Shown here: positions 7,464 to 16,556 of the stretch, one piece after another
Layout: each line of letters starts with the position of its first letter
How positions within the stretch are numbered: the first letter of the stretch is position 1
Assembly (NCBI RefSeq): GCF_003269295.1
Contig: NZ_QLTT01000002.1
Span: 1,116,001-1,180,000, forward strand
Direction: 5' to 3'
DNA: 64,000 nt
Origin: Lentzea atacamensis
Lineage (GTDB): Bacteria > Actinomycetota > Actinomycetes > Mycobacteriales > Pseudonocardiaceae
Made by a program: the position numbers and the translations under genes
The notes under the pieces: model-generated
Databases searched by the model: none
What the model saw: the letters and a program-made list of their open reading frames with translations, nothing else
Told to the model about the DNA's origin: nothing

Positions 7464-10130
7464 ATGCGCCGCACAGTCGCGCTTTTCACATCTGCTTTGC
7501 TCGTCGCGGTCCTACCGTCGTTGCCGGCTTCGGCCGCGCCGGAACCGCCGTCGCCCGCACCGGGATGGAGCGTCGCCGGCGACGTGATCCGGTGGACAGC
7601 TCCCGCTCCGATGCCACCGACGGACGCGGGCGTCGAGTTCTGGGAAGGTGACCGGATCCTCGGCACCGCCAGGGAGTCGGCGGACCTCCGCACGTTCACG
7701 CTGGACGCCAAGCCGGCGAATCCCGCCGCGCTGCAGGTGCGGTCGGCGGGGCGCCGGCTGGACGTCGCGGAGCCCGCGCCACCGGCGAGCCTCGCCGCGC
7801 CGGAGCTCCCCGCGTTGCTGCCGCAGGCACAGGCCGATCCCGGCAAGCCGGGCCCGTACGCCACGAGCACGGGCGAGTACGCACTCGACCCGATCAAGCT
7901 GCCCGAGTACGCGGCACCGATCGAGATGGACGCCGTCGTCGTCGCGCCCAAGGACGCTCCCGGCAAGCGGCCGCTGGTGCTGTTCCTGCACGGCAGGCAC
8001 TTCACCTGCTACAGCAAGACGAATCCCAACCAGATCGGCATGAGCTGGCCCTGCCCTGCCGGGCTGACCGCCGTGCCGAGCCACCGCGGTTACCTGAAGG
8101 CGCAGCAGCTGCTCGCTTCGCAGGGCTACGTGACCGTCTCGATCTCCGCCAACGGCATCAACGCCCAGGACGCCGCGACCATCGACGCGGGCGCGCAGGG
8201 TCGTTCCTCCCTGGTGCGCCACCACCTGACGAAGTGGGCGGACTGGGCAGGCGCAGCGCGTTCGTCCGCGCCCGCCGCAGTGAAGTCCGCGCCGCCGGCT
8301 GACATGTCGAAGGTGCTGCTCGTCGGCCACTCCCGCGGTGGCGAGGGCGTCAACCGCGCAGCGACCGACAGCCTCAACCCGCCGCCAGGCGACACCGGCT
8401 TCAGCGGCCCGGTGCGCTGGAACATTCGCGGTGACGTGCTGATCGGCCCGACGATCTTCGGCCACAACCCGCAGCCCGACGTGCCGTCCGTGACGTTCCT
8501 GCCCGGCTGCGACGGTGACGTGTCCGACCTGCAGGGGCAGATGTTCGTGGACCAGACCCGCGGCGTCAGCCGTGGTGCCGCGTTGCACAGCGCGCTGTAC
8601 ATGGTCGGCGCCAACCACAACTACTTCAACAGCGAATGGACGCCAGGCCAGGCCGAAGCGCCGGCGTTCGACGACTTCTGGCCGGGCGAGCAGCCGGACG
8701 CCGTGTGCGCGCCGGGAACCGCCACCCGCCTGACCGCGGACCAGCAGCAGACCGCGGGCGCCACCTACATCGCGGCGTCGGCACACCTGTTCCTCGCCCG
8801 CGACGAGTCGGTCCTGCCGCTGCTCGACGGCTCCGGCGTCCGCGCCCCGTCCGCCGACCCTGCGCGCGTCCTCTCGCACGCCGTCGGCGGCGACCGCAAG
8901 CCGTTCGTCGTGCCTTCGCTGGACACACAGGCTTCCGGCAGCGCAAGGGTGTGCGCCCAGGTCTCCACGGATCCGGCGGCCGCGTGCGGTGCAGTCCGCT
9001 CGCCGCACCTCGTCCGCTTCCGCTTCGCCTCCTCCCAGCCGGAGCGCCAGTCGATCGCGCTCAAGTGGACGGCTGCGGGTCAGGCGGCCGTGGTCAGCCC
9101 GGCCACGCCGGTGTCGCTGCACGGTTCGAAGGAACTCGCGCTGCGCTTGGCCGTTCCGGCAAACGCCCCGGCCACGCGTTTCGCCATCTCCGTGACCGAC
9201 CAAAATGGACAGAAGCGCTCGCTGGGCACGGTGTCGGTGACCGGTCTTCCCGGCACCGCGCGCCTCAGTGCGTTGTGGGCTCAGGAAGTCCGCGTCCCGC
9301 TGCCCGCGGGCGTGGGCAAGGCGACCGCACTGGAACTGGTCCCCGAGTCCGCCTCGGGCGAGGCGTTGCTCATCGACGCCCACGGCTGGGACAAGGGTCT
9401 CGTCCCGGTCGTGCCGGCCCGTCTCGGTCGCGTCGACGCCACCGTGACCTCGGTGGACGAGGGCAACTCGGGCACGGTGACGCACAACGTCGCCGTCACC
9501 GCCACCGGCAACGGCACCCGAACCGTCCGGCTCTTCTACAACGACACGACGAACACCCCGGTCACCAAGCTCGTGACGCTGAAGCCGGGTGAGCACCGCG
9601 TGGACGTGCCGATCACCTACACCGCCAACACGAAGTGGGGTCCCAGCACCCGCTATCCCGTCGGCGTGGTGGCGATCGACAACGCCGTGATCGGCGCCGC
9701 GTTCGGCGCCCTGCTGGTGCGCGACGACGACCCGGCCCCGAAGCTGACGGTGGCCCCGGTCGCCGACAGCGTGGGCGAGGGCGGTGCGCTGCGCTGGAAG
9801 CTGACCTTGTCGGAGGCCGCGGACTCGAGCTTCACCCTGGTCGGACTGCCGCTGGCACCTGGCGTCGGAGAACTGTCCACAACGGACGTTGATGCCGAGT
9901 GGTTCTTCCAGAACTCGGGCGAGGAAGCGCTGCCCTCGCGGCCGTTGTCCTCCACCGGGCTTCAGCTGTGGGTGTCCGTCCCGCCGGGGCAGACGAGCGT
10001 GGAGGTCGTCGTGCCGACTGTGACCGACGCCGAGGCCGAGGGTGAGGAGCAGGTCAAGCTGAAGTTCGAGGGGCGCTCGCCCACCGGTGTCGGGTTCGAG
10101 GTGACCGGCAAGGTGGCTGACGCCGCGTAA
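7464..10130 (+). CDS. Large secreted alpha/beta hydrolase with C-terminal Calx-beta-like domains
   Basis: The 888-residue product starts with a signal peptide (MRRTVALF to PASAAP). Residues of about 130-380 form an alpha/beta hydrolase: LVLFLHGRHF oxyanion region, nucleophile in VGHSRGGEG, acid in PGCDGDVSDLQG and a histidine in VGANHNYFNSEW. This suggests an extracellular esterase, lipase or cutinase-like enzyme. The C-terminal 250 residues contain two repeats, each beginning near VDEGNSGTVTHNV and VGEGGALRWKLT, that look like Calx-beta modules used for adhesion or calcium binding. AGAGGGGG lies 8 nt before the ATG. The gene ends at a strong bidirectional hairpin. The substrate is unknown. 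Confidence 0.85.
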   Translation: MRRTVALFTSALLVAVLPSLPASAAPEPPSPAPGWSVAGDVIRWTAPAPMPPTDAGVEFWEGDRILGTARESADLRTFTLDAKPANPAALQVRSAGRRLDVAEPAPPASLAAPELPALLPQAQADPGKPGPYATSTGEYALDPIKLPEYAAPIEMDAVVVAPKDAPGKRPLVLFLHGRHFTCYSKTNPNQIGMSWPCPAGLTAVPSHRGYLKAQQLLASQGYVTVSISANGINAQDAATIDAGAQGRSSLVRHHLTKWADWAGAARSSAPAAVKSAPPADMSKVLLVGHSRGGEGVNRAATDSLNPPPGDTGFSGPVRWNIRGDVLIGPTIFGHNPQPDVPSVTFLPGCDGDVSDLQGQMFVDQTRGVSRGAALHSALYMVGANHNYFNSEWTPGQAEAPAFDDFWPGEQPDAVCAPGTATRLTADQQQTAGATYIAASAHLFLARDESVLPLLDGSGVRAPSADPARVLSHAVGGDRKPFVVPSLDTQASGSARVCAQVSTDPAAACGAVRSPHLVRFRFASSQPERQSIALKWTAAGQAAVVSPATPVSLHGSKELALRLAVPANAPATRFAISVTDQNGQKRSLGTVSVTGLPGTARLSALWAQEVRVPLPAGVGKATALELVPESASGEALLIDAHGWDKGLVPVVPARLGRVDATVTSVDEGNSGTVTHNVAVTATGNGTRTVRLFYNDTTNTPVTKLVTLKPGEHRVDVPITYTANTKWGPSTRYPVGVVAIDNAVIGAAFGALLVRDDDPAPKLTVAPVADSVGEGGALRWKLTLSEAADSSFTLVGLPLAPGVGELSTTDVDAEWFFQNSGEEALPSRPLSSTGLQLWVSVPPGQTSVEVVVPTVTDAEAEGEEQVKLKFEGRSPTGVGFEVTGKVADAA

Positions 10131-10206
10131 CGCTGAAGAAGGACCCGGAACCCTGTGCGTCTGGTCACATCCCACGCCGCGACGCGCGGGTTGCCCGGAA
10201 AACGCA

Positions 10207-10245
10207 GAACGGCGCCGCTCCCTGCCCGGGGGAGCGGCGCCGTTC
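10207..10245. terminator. Bidirectional terminator between hydrolase and sodN
   Basis: A perfect 16-bp stem (GAACGGCGCCGCTCCC and its complement) closes a 7-nt loop. It is placed 77 bp after the hydrolase stop and 21 bp after the sodN stop on the opposite strand, so it can serve both convergent genes. Confidence 0.85.
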
Positions 10246-10265
10246 GCGAGAAAGCCAGGAAGGGC

Positions 10266-10673
10266 TCAGCCCTGCTTGGTCTCCCAGAAAATCTTGTCGA
10301 TCTGCGCGATCAGGTCGAGAAGCGCCTGACCCGACGCCGGGTCCATCGAGCCCTTGGTGCCCGCCGCACCCGCGGCCTTGGTGGCGCGGTTGAAGAGGTC
10401 GTGCAGCTCGGGGTACTTCTCGAAGTGCGGCGGCTTGAAGTAGTCCGTCCACAGCACCCACAGGTGGTGCTTGACGAGCTCGCTGCGCTGCTCCTTGATC
10501 AGGACGGCACGCTCCCGGAACTCCGGGTCCTCGTTCGCCTGGTACTTCTCCTGCACCGCCTTGATCGACTCGGCCTCGATGCGGGCCTGTGCCGGGTCGT
10601 AGACGCCGCAGGGCAGGTCGCAGTGCGCGGTTGCCTCGACGCGCGGGCGGAGAATGCGCGACACGAGTCGCAT
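10266..10673 (-). CDS. sodN: Nickel-dependent superoxide dismutase precursor
   Basis: SodN converts superoxide to hydrogen peroxide and oxygen in the cytoplasm. The 135-residue precursor has a 16-residue propeptide (MRLVSRILRPRVEATA) followed by the nickel hook HCDLPCGVYDP, whose His1, Cys2 and Cys6 are the nickel ligands in the mature enzyme. The rest is the helical bundle with conserved KHHLWVLWTDYFKP and HDLFNRATKAAG. GGGAGGAACG precedes the ATG. Its processing protease gene lies divergently 72 bp away. Activity requires removal of the propeptide so that His17 becomes the N-terminus. Confidence 0.98.
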   Translation of the reverse strand: MRLVSRILRPRVEATAHCDLPCGVYDPAQARIEAESIKAVQEKYQANEDPEFRERAVLIKEQRSELVKHHLWVLWTDYFKPPHFEKYPELHDLFNRATKAAGAAGTKGSMDPASGQALLDLIAQIDKIFWETKQG

Positions 10674-10745
10674 CGTTCCTCCCAGAATGAAAACAGTGGA
10701 TGCTCCGACAAGAAGACCCTACTCCGGCTGACCGAAGGGTGATCG

Positions 10746-11048
10746 TTGAGACCGCGCCTCTCCACCGTGCTCGTGAAAGGGCCGTCGATGGTCCCCGCGC
10801 TGCGCAACGACGACATCGTGCTGGTCAGATGGGGTGCGCGGGCCAAAGCCGGTGACGTCGTGCTCGTGAAATGGGCGCACCGGCCGGAGCAACTGTCCAT
10901 CAAGCGGGCCTCTCACCCAGTGGACGGCGGGTGGCACGTGGTGGGCGACAACCCCTTTGCGAGCACCGACTCCGAGCAACTCGGGCCGGCCGAGGTGCTC
11001 GGAGTCGTCAAAGCCCGACTGTGGCCGAGGCCCAGGCTCAGGCTTTGA
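10746..11048 (+). CDS. sodX: Nickel-type superoxide dismutase maturation protease
   Basis: This small S26 signal-peptidase relative cleaves the SodN propeptide. The catalytic serine is in KGPSMVP near residue 14, the catalytic lysine in SIKRA near residue 54, and the C-terminal GDNPFASTDS box is typical. There is no membrane anchor, consistent with cytoplasmic processing. The start is TTG at 10746 (the next in-frame GTG at 10767 would remove conserved residues) with GAAGG about 7-9 nt upstream. The gene is divergent from sodN. Its stop lies 11 bp inside the end of the convergent epimerase gene. Confidence 0.95.
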   Translation: MRPRLSTVLVKGPSMVPALRNDDIVLVRWGARAKAGDVVLVKWAHRPEQLSIKRASHPVDGGWHVVGDNPFASTDSEQLGPAEVLGVVKARLWPRPRLRL

Positions 11049-11637
11049 GGGACGCGTACAGCGCCAGGCAGTCCTCGTAGCGCGGCAGCACGCCCGCCTC
11101 GTAGGCCTCGGCCAGCGTCGGCGCGGCCGTGTCCTTCTCCGAGAGCAGGAATTCGAGCTCGCGCGGCCACGGGAGGTCCAGCGCGGGGTCGAGGGGGGTC
11201 AGGCCGTGCTCGCCGGACGGGTTGTAGACCGTGGAGCACAGGTAGTTCATCGTCGTGTCGTCCTCCAGCGCGATCATCGCGTGGCCCAGCCCCTCGGCCA
11301 GGTAGACGGCGTTGCACTTCTTGGAGTCGACCAGCACGGCCTCCCACTGGCCGAACGTCGGGGAGCCGACGCGGATGTCGACGATCACGTCGATGAACGA
11401 GCCGCGCGGGCAGAAGACGTACTTGGCCTGGGACGGCGGGACGTCCGCGTAGTGGATGCCGCGGATGGTCCCCGCACGGGAGACGCTGTGGTTCGTCTGG
11501 GCGACTCGGAGGGGGTGTCCGACCGCCTCGGTGAAGGCGGCCTCCTGGTACGGCGAGACGAACACGCCGCGGTCGTCGGGGAATGTCCGGGGGATGAACT
11601 CGAACGCGCCGTCAATTTTCAGCGAACTCGCCTGCAT
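11038..11637 (-). CDS. dTDP-4-dehydrorhamnose 3,5-epimerase family protein (RmlC-like cupin)
   Basis: RmlC-type cupins epimerise C3 and/or C5 of dTDP-4-keto-6-deoxyglucose for deoxysugar biosynthesis. Visible family marks are TIRGIHYADVPPSQAK with the catalytic histidine, GSFIDVIVDIRVGSPTFGQW, and YNPSGEHGLTPLDPALDLPWP. The length of 199 residues fits. No other dTDP-sugar genes are next to it, so it may supply a cell-wall sugar or a pathway encoded elsewhere. The ATG at 11635-11637 has a weak GAGTG site. A TetR-type palindrome lies 59-72 bp upstream. Confidence 0.88.
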   Translation of the reverse strand: MQASSLKIDGAFEFIPRTFPDDRGVFVSPYQEAAFTEAVGHPLRVAQTNHSVSRAGTIRGIHYADVPPSQAKYVFCPRGSFIDVIVDIRVGSPTFGQWEAVLVDSKKCNAVYLAEGLGHAMIALEDDTTMNYLCSTVYNPSGEHGLTPLDPALDLPWPRELEFLLSEKDTAAPTLAEAYEAGVLPRYEDCLALYASLKA

Positions 11638-11969
11638 GCCGTCACTCTAAGGCGTCAAAGTTTCTTGACCGATCGGGTGCTTCCTGCCTGCATAAACCGA
11701 CCGGTCGGTGCAGAAAACCGGACGGACGTCTTGCTACATGCCCTCTGACCTGCGGAAAAAGTGTGATCCCCGCCGCAGACAGCGGAGCGCGACCCTGCCA
11801 CACTTCCGTCACCCGCAGCACTCGGGAGGTTCTCCGACGCAACTCGTCGGAGGGCCTCGACCGAGTTTCCAGGCCCCGTGCACCCGGCGTGACAACGCTG
11901 GGCCGGTGCGCCGTCTGGTGATGAGCCCACGTTGGGCTACTACGCCGCCCGCACCGCAGGAGGGACCCC
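11638..11969. other. 332-bp divergent intergenic region
   Basis: This region lies between the epimerase and malic enzyme genes. It holds a 14-bp palindrome near the epimerase end and a strong GCAGGAGGG ribosome-binding site just before the malic enzyme start. Open frames crossing it in either direction have no recognisable protein similarity. Confidence 0.7.
11696..11709. promoter_or_regulatory. Perfect 14-bp palindrome, TetR-type operator candidate
   Basis: ACCGACCGGTCGGT is fully self-complementary and is centred on GACCGGTC, a form common for TetR-family operators. It sits 59-72 bp upstream of the epimerase start codon, in a region suited to promoter occlusion. No adjacent regulator gene is present. 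Confidence 0.5.
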
Positions 11970-13166
11970 GTGACAGCAGTGAACGAAGCCCGTACCGAGA
12001 ACTCCGATCCGACGCAGCTGACGGACGAGGAGATCTTCAACGCGCACCTGGGCGGGAAGCTCGAGGTCGGCGCGACCGCCTCGCTCGCTGACCCGAAAGC
12101 GCTGTCCATCGCCTACACCCCCGGTGTCGCCCGAGTGAGCAGGGCCATCGCCCAGGACGCGAGCCTCGCCGCGAAGTACACCTGGGCGCACCGCCTGGTC
12201 GTCGTCGTCAGCGACGGCACCGCGGTGCTCGGCCTCGGTGACATCGGCCCCAGCGCGTCCCTGCCCGTCATGGAGGGCAAGTCCGCGCTGTTCAAGACGT
12301 TCGGCGGCCTCGACTCCATCCCGCTCGTGCTCAACACGACGGACGTGGACGAGATCGTCGAGACCCTGGTCCGGCTGCGCCCGTCGTTCGGCGCGGTCAA
12401 CCTCGAGGACGTGTCCGCCCCGCGGTGCTTCGAGCTGGAACAGAAGCTGATCGAGGCGCTCGACTGCCCGGTCATGCACGACGACCAGCACGGCACCGCC
12501 GTCGTCTCGCTCGCCGCGCTCAACGGCGCGAACACGGTGCTCGGCAAGCACATCGGTGACCAGCGGGTGGTCATCTCCGGTGCGGGCGCCGCGGGCATCG
12601 CGATCGCCAAGATCCTCATCGCCGCCGGTGCCGGTGACATCACCCTCCTCGACTCGCGCGGCATCGTCCGCACCGGTCGCGCCGGTCTCAACCCGGTCAA
12701 GGAGGAGATCGCGGCGGTCACCAACTCCAGCAACCTCGACGGCGGCATCGACGTGGCTCTGCGTGGCGCGGACGTCTTCATCGGCGTGTCTTCGTCGAAG
12801 GTGTCCGAGGACCTGATCGCGAGCATGGCGAGCGACTCGATCGTGTTCGCTCTGTCCAACCCGGACCCCGAGGTGCACCCGGAGGTCGCCGCCAGGCACG
12901 CCGCGATCGTGGCGACCGGCCGCAGCGACTTCCCGAACCAGATCAACAACGTGCTCGCGTTCCCCGGCATTTTCCGCGGGGCGCTCGACGCGGGTGCGCG
13001 GCGGATCACCGAGGGCATGAAGCTCGCGGCCGCCGATGCCATTCTGGCCGTTGCGAAAGATGATTTGGGTCCAGACCGAATTGTTCCGTCCGCACTGGAC
13101 CCGCGGGTCGGACCCGAGGTCGCGGCGGCTGTGGCCGTGGCCGCGAAGGCCGACGGAGTCGCCTGA
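11970..13166 (+). CDS. NAD(P)-dependent malic enzyme
   Basis: This cytosolic enzyme decarboxylates malate oxidatively to pyruvate. The malic N-domain carries SIAYTPGVARVS and MHDDQHGTAVV. The NAD-binding domain shows GAGAAGIAIAKIL and the conserved ALSNPDPEVHPE. The length of 398 residues matches the short bacterial form without the phosphotransacetylase extension. The start is GTG at 11970 behind GGAGGG. Cofactor preference cannot be read with certainty. The gene is followed by a strong hairpin 112 bp after the stop and appears to be transcribed alone. Confidence 0.93.
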   Translation: MTAVNEARTENSDPTQLTDEEIFNAHLGGKLEVGATASLADPKALSIAYTPGVARVSRAIAQDASLAAKYTWAHRLVVVVSDGTAVLGLGDIGPSASLPVMEGKSALFKTFGGLDSIPLVLNTTDVDEIVETLVRLRPSFGAVNLEDVSAPRCFELEQKLIEALDCPVMHDDQHGTAVVSLAALNGANTVLGKHIGDQRVVISGAGAAGIAIAKILIAAGAGDITLLDSRGIVRTGRAGLNPVKEEIAAVTNSSNLDGGIDVALRGADVFIGVSSSKVSEDLIASMASDSIVFALSNPDPEVHPEVAARHAAIVATGRSDFPNQINNVLAFPGIFRGALDAGARRITEGMKLAAADAILAVAKDDLGPDRIVPSALDPRVGPEVAAAVAVAAKADGVA

Positions 13167-13278
13167 TCCAGCCCGAACATTTGCCACCCTTTTGCAAGTT
13201 GGTGGGTACCGGAACCACGAACGTGGTTTTTCGTTAACCCGTCAAGGGGTGGGCGATGACGCTCTGAAGCGCTACCGT

Positions 13279-13310
13279 CCCTCTCCTCGGGTGTTCACCC
13301 GAGGAGAGGG
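13279..13310 (+). terminator. Perfect 15-bp hairpin between malic enzyme and the PAS-GGDEF-EAL gene
   Basis: CCCTCTCCTCGGGTG pairs completely with CACCCGAGGAGAGGG around a two-base tip and is followed by TTCGTGTTTG. It can end malic enzyme transcription. Its right arm also contains GAGGAGAGGG just ahead of a possible GTG start at 13314, so a role in the downstream leader is the alternative. Confidence 0.6.
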
Positions 13311-13391
13311 TTCGTGTTTGCCGCCGTTCGGGTGCCGTTGTCGTGCCCACCCGAATTGCCGCGGGCGGCAGATGCGGGAGAGGGTGGGCCG

Positions 13392-16300
13392 GTGCCCAAG
13401 TGGGTAGGACGCGCGACGGTGGTGAACGGCCGTGCACGGACGGCTGCCAAGCCTCCGGTGACGCTGGACGGGTTGACCCTGCCCGACGCGCCGTCGTTGC
13501 TCGTCGACATCAAGGGCGTCGTCATGCAGGCCAATCCCGCCGCCGTGGAGCTGGCCGGCGCACAGGGAGCCGACGACCTCGTCGGGCACCCGCTGGGCGA
13601 GCTGCTCCTGGGCAACCAGTCTGACCTGCGGTTGTTGCGCTGCGACGGCACGGAACTGCCGGTGCGCGTGGCACGGCACGCCGTCCCGGGGACGGGACTG
13701 CAGGCCGTCCTCCTGATCGACGTCTCCGATCTCGCCGCCGCCGCGGACGCGTTGCGCGACGAACAGCGCCGGCTGCGCAAGGTTCAGCGGGTCGCGGAGC
13801 TGGGGTCGTGGGAGTACGACCCCGAGACCGGTCTGACCGTCTGGTCGGACACCCACTACGAACTTCTCGGCGTCGAACGCGGTGCGGTCGTGCCCGGCGC
13901 CCAGGCCGTCCTCGACGTGGTGCACCCGGACGACTACGACATGGTCGAGTCGTACTGGCAGGGCCGCGAGATCACCGGCGACCCGATCGACATCGAGTAC
14001 CGGATCGTGCGCCCGGACGGCCAGCTGCGGTGGATCCGCGGTGTCGCCGAGGCGAGACTGGACGACGACGGCCGCCTCGACAAGATCACCGGCTACATCC
14101 GCGACATCACCGAGTCCAAGCGCGCGGCCACCGAGCTCGCCCAGGAACGCGCGCGGCTGCTCGAAGCCCAGCGCATCGCCCGCATCGGCAGCTGGGCCTA
14201 CGAGACCGGCACGCGCGCGGTGCACCGCAGCGAAGTGTTGATGGAGATGTACGCCGAGCTGGGCATGACCCCGGACGACGACCTGCTGAGCGGCGTGCAC
14301 CCGGACGACAGGGAAGCCGTCAAGGACCTCCGCCACCGGCTGCTGCACACCCGTGACGACGCCCCGATCGAGGTCGAGGTGCGCAGCGAGATCGGCGACC
14401 GCGTCTACATCTGCCGCGCCCGCGCCGAGATCTCGTCCTCCGGACGGGTGGAGCGCTACCACGGCACCATCCAGGACGTCACCGAAGCCCGTGCGCTGGA
14501 ACGTCAGATGCGCGACGACCGCAGAAGACTGGCGGACGCGCAGCAGGCGGCCCGCCTCGGCATGTGGGAGTGGAACCCGGCGACCGGCGAGGTCGTGTGG
14601 TCGGACATGCTGCGCGAGCTCTTCGGCCTGCCCGCGGAACTCGACGGCAGCTACCAGGCGTACCTCGACCTGGTGCACCCGGAGGACCGCGGCTGGGTCG
14701 ACGACCTGTGCCGCCAGCTGATCGTGGACGAGATCGCGATGCAGTTCGAGCACCGTGTGGTCCGTCACGACGGCTCAACCCGGATCTTCCGCTGCCACGG
14801 CATGATCGTCCACGACCCGCGTGGCAAGCAGCTCGCGGTCGGCACCGCCCAGGACGTCACCGAACAGCGCGCGGCCGAGGCTCGCATGAAGCGTTCCTCG
14901 CAGCGCTTCACCGACCTGGTGTCGGTCACGCCCGTCGGCATCGGCCTGTTCGACGAGGCCGAGCGCCTGGTCGACGCCAACGACGCGTTGTGCGACCTCC
15001 TCGGCATGGAACTGGAGCAACTCCGCGGCATGACCGCGGAGCAGCTCACCCACCCCGAGGACACCTCACCGGGCCTGCAGTGGGCAGCCGAGCGCACGCA
15101 GAAGATCCCGCAGCGCATCCTCGTCCGCCCCGACGGCGAGAAGGTCTACTGCGAACTGCACATCGCGCTGTCGGTGCAGGACGACGGCCGCCGCTTCTGG
15201 CTGATCGTGTTCCTCGACATCACCGAGCGCCGCCGCACCGCGGAAGCCCTGCGCCACCAGGCAACGCACGACGAGCTGACCGGCCTCCCGAACCGCGCGC
15301 TGGTGAAGGAGATGCTGGGCAAGCTGCTGGACGGCCCGGGCCGGTCCAAGGTCGCCGTGTTCTTCTGCGACATCGACAACTTCAAGCGCGTCAACGACTC
15401 CCTCGGCCACGACGCCGGCGACGAGCTGCTGGTGGCTCTGGCACGCCGGCTGGAGGGCGGCCTGCCGGACGGCTGCACGGCCGCGCGTCTGTCGGGCGAC
15501 GAGTACGTGATCATCTGCGAGGACATCGACTCGGTCGGTGGCGTCGACGCTCTCGCGACCCGCGTGGCGTCGTTGTTGCGCACGGCCGTTCCGGTGCACG
15601 GGCAGCTCGTCCGGGTCTCCGCCTCGATCGGTGCCGCGGTGCCGAACGGGTCGCGGGCGAACGGTGCGGACCTGCTCCGCTTCGCCGACGCGGCGATGTT
15701 CGAGGCCAAGCGCAACGGTGCCGGGCGCGTGTCGCTGGCCTCGGCCGCGCTGATCGCTTCCGCGGACCGCCAGGTGCACCTCGAAGGCCAGCTGCGCGAC
15801 GCGTTGCAGCACGACGGTCTGGCGTTGCACTTCCAGCCGGTCGTCGGCGTCGACGGCGCGGTGCTGACCGCGGAGGCCCTGGTGCGCTGGCCGCACCCCG
15901 ACCGCGGTCTGCTGCCGCCGGACGTGTTCCTGCCGGTCGCCGAACAGGGCGACCTGATGCGCGAGCTCGACCGGTGGGTGCTGCGGACGGCGTTGAAGGA
16001 GGCCGCGACCTGGCCCGCGCCCGACGGCCGTCCCGTGTCGGTGGCGGTGAACCTGGCGGGCCTGGTGCCGGGTGACCCGGAGTTCGTGGACATCGTGTCG
16101 AACGCGATCCTGGAGTCCGGCGTGCCCTGGGACCGCGTGGTCCTGGAACTGGTCGAGACCGCCCTGGTCGACCTGCCGTCGCGCGTGCGGCAGTCGATGG
16201 ACGAACTGGTGCAGCGCGGCGTGCAGTTCGCCGTCGACGACTTCGGCACCGGCTACTCGTCGCTGGCCCGGCTGAAGGACCTGCCGGCGCAGATCATCAA

Positions 16301-16556
16301 GGTGGACCGGCGGTTCGTTTCCGGTGTGGGCAACGACTCCTCGGACTTCGCCGTTGCCCGCGCGGTGGTGGACATGGCTCGGGCGATGGGACGCAAGTGC
16401 GTCGCCGAGGGTGTGGAGACGGCGACGCAGTTCCACGTGTTGCGCGGTGTCGGCGTGGACGCGTACCAGGGGTGGCTGTTCTCACGTCCGGTGCCGCCGA
16501 AGGAGTTCCGCGCGGTGCTCGCCCTCGGTCCGCTGCACATCCCGCGGGCGGGCTAG
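13392..16556 (+). CDS. Multi-PAS diguanylate cyclase/phosphodiesterase (PAS-GGDEF-EAL)
   Basis: This large cytoplasmic signalling protein has about 1,050 residues. It has five PAS-like segments; three repeat the pattern LGSWEYDPETG...LVHPDD (PAS_3 with PAC). A GGDEF domain follows (HDELTGLPNRAL, CDIDNFKRVNDSLGHDAGD) and then an EAL domain. The GGDEF active-site loop is degenerate (RLSGDEY). The EAL domain keeps EALVRW, ELVETAL, DDFGTGYSSL and KVDRRF, so c-di-GMP phosphodiesterase activity is likely and cyclase activity doubtful. GTG at 13392 behind GGGAGAGGG is preferred; GTG at 13314 is possible. No membrane segment is present. Its stop overlaps the next gene's stop in CTAG. Confidence 0.9.
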   Translation: MPKWVGRATVVNGRARTAAKPPVTLDGLTLPDAPSLLVDIKGVVMQANPAAVELAGAQGADDLVGHPLGELLLGNQSDLRLLRCDGTELPVRVARHAVPGTGLQAVLLIDVSDLAAAADALRDEQRRLRKVQRVAELGSWEYDPETGLTVWSDTHYELLGVERGAVVPGAQAVLDVVHPDDYDMVESYWQGREITGDPIDIEYRIVRPDGQLRWIRGVAEARLDDDGRLDKITGYIRDITESKRAATELAQERARLLEAQRIARIGSWAYETGTRAVHRSEVLMEMYAELGMTPDDDLLSGVHPDDREAVKDLRHRLLHTRDDAPIEVEVRSEIGDRVYICRARAEISSSGRVERYHGTIQDVTEARALERQMRDDRRRLADAQQAARLGMWEWNPATGEVVWSDMLRELFGLPAELDGSYQAYLDLVHPEDRGWVDDLCRQLIVDEIAMQFEHRVVRHDGSTRIFRCHGMIVHDPRGKQLAVGTAQDVTEQRAAEARMKRSSQRFTDLVSVTPVGIGLFDEAERLVDANDALCDLLGMELEQLRGMTAEQLTHPEDTSPGLQWAAERTQKIPQRILVRPDGEKVYCELHIALSVQDDGRRFWLIVFLDITERRRTAEALRHQATHDELTGLPNRALVKEMLGKLLDGPGRSKVAVFFCDIDNFKRVNDSLGHDAGDELLVALARRLEGGLPDGCTAARLSGDEYVIICEDIDSVGGVDALATRVASLLRTAVPVHGQLVRVSASIGAAVPNGSRANGADLLRFADAAMFEAKRNGAGRVSLASAALIASADRQVHLEGQLRDALQHDGLALHFQPVVGVDGAVLTAEALVRWPHPDRGLLPPDVFLPVAEQGDLMRELDRWVLRTALKEAATWPAPDGRPVSVAVNLAGLVPGDPEFVDIVSNAILESGVPWDRVVLELVETALVDLPSRVRQSMDELVQRGVQFAVDDFGTGYSSLARLKDLPAQIIKVDRRFVSGVGNDSSDFAVARAVVDMARAMGRKCVAEGVETATQFHVLRGVGVDAYQGWLFSRPVPPKEFRAVLALGPLHIPRAG

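Noticed and set aside
11708-12091. 127-codon frame across the intergenic region before malic enzyme
   Set aside because: It has no similarity, overlaps the malic enzyme start out of frame, and lacks a ribosome-binding site.
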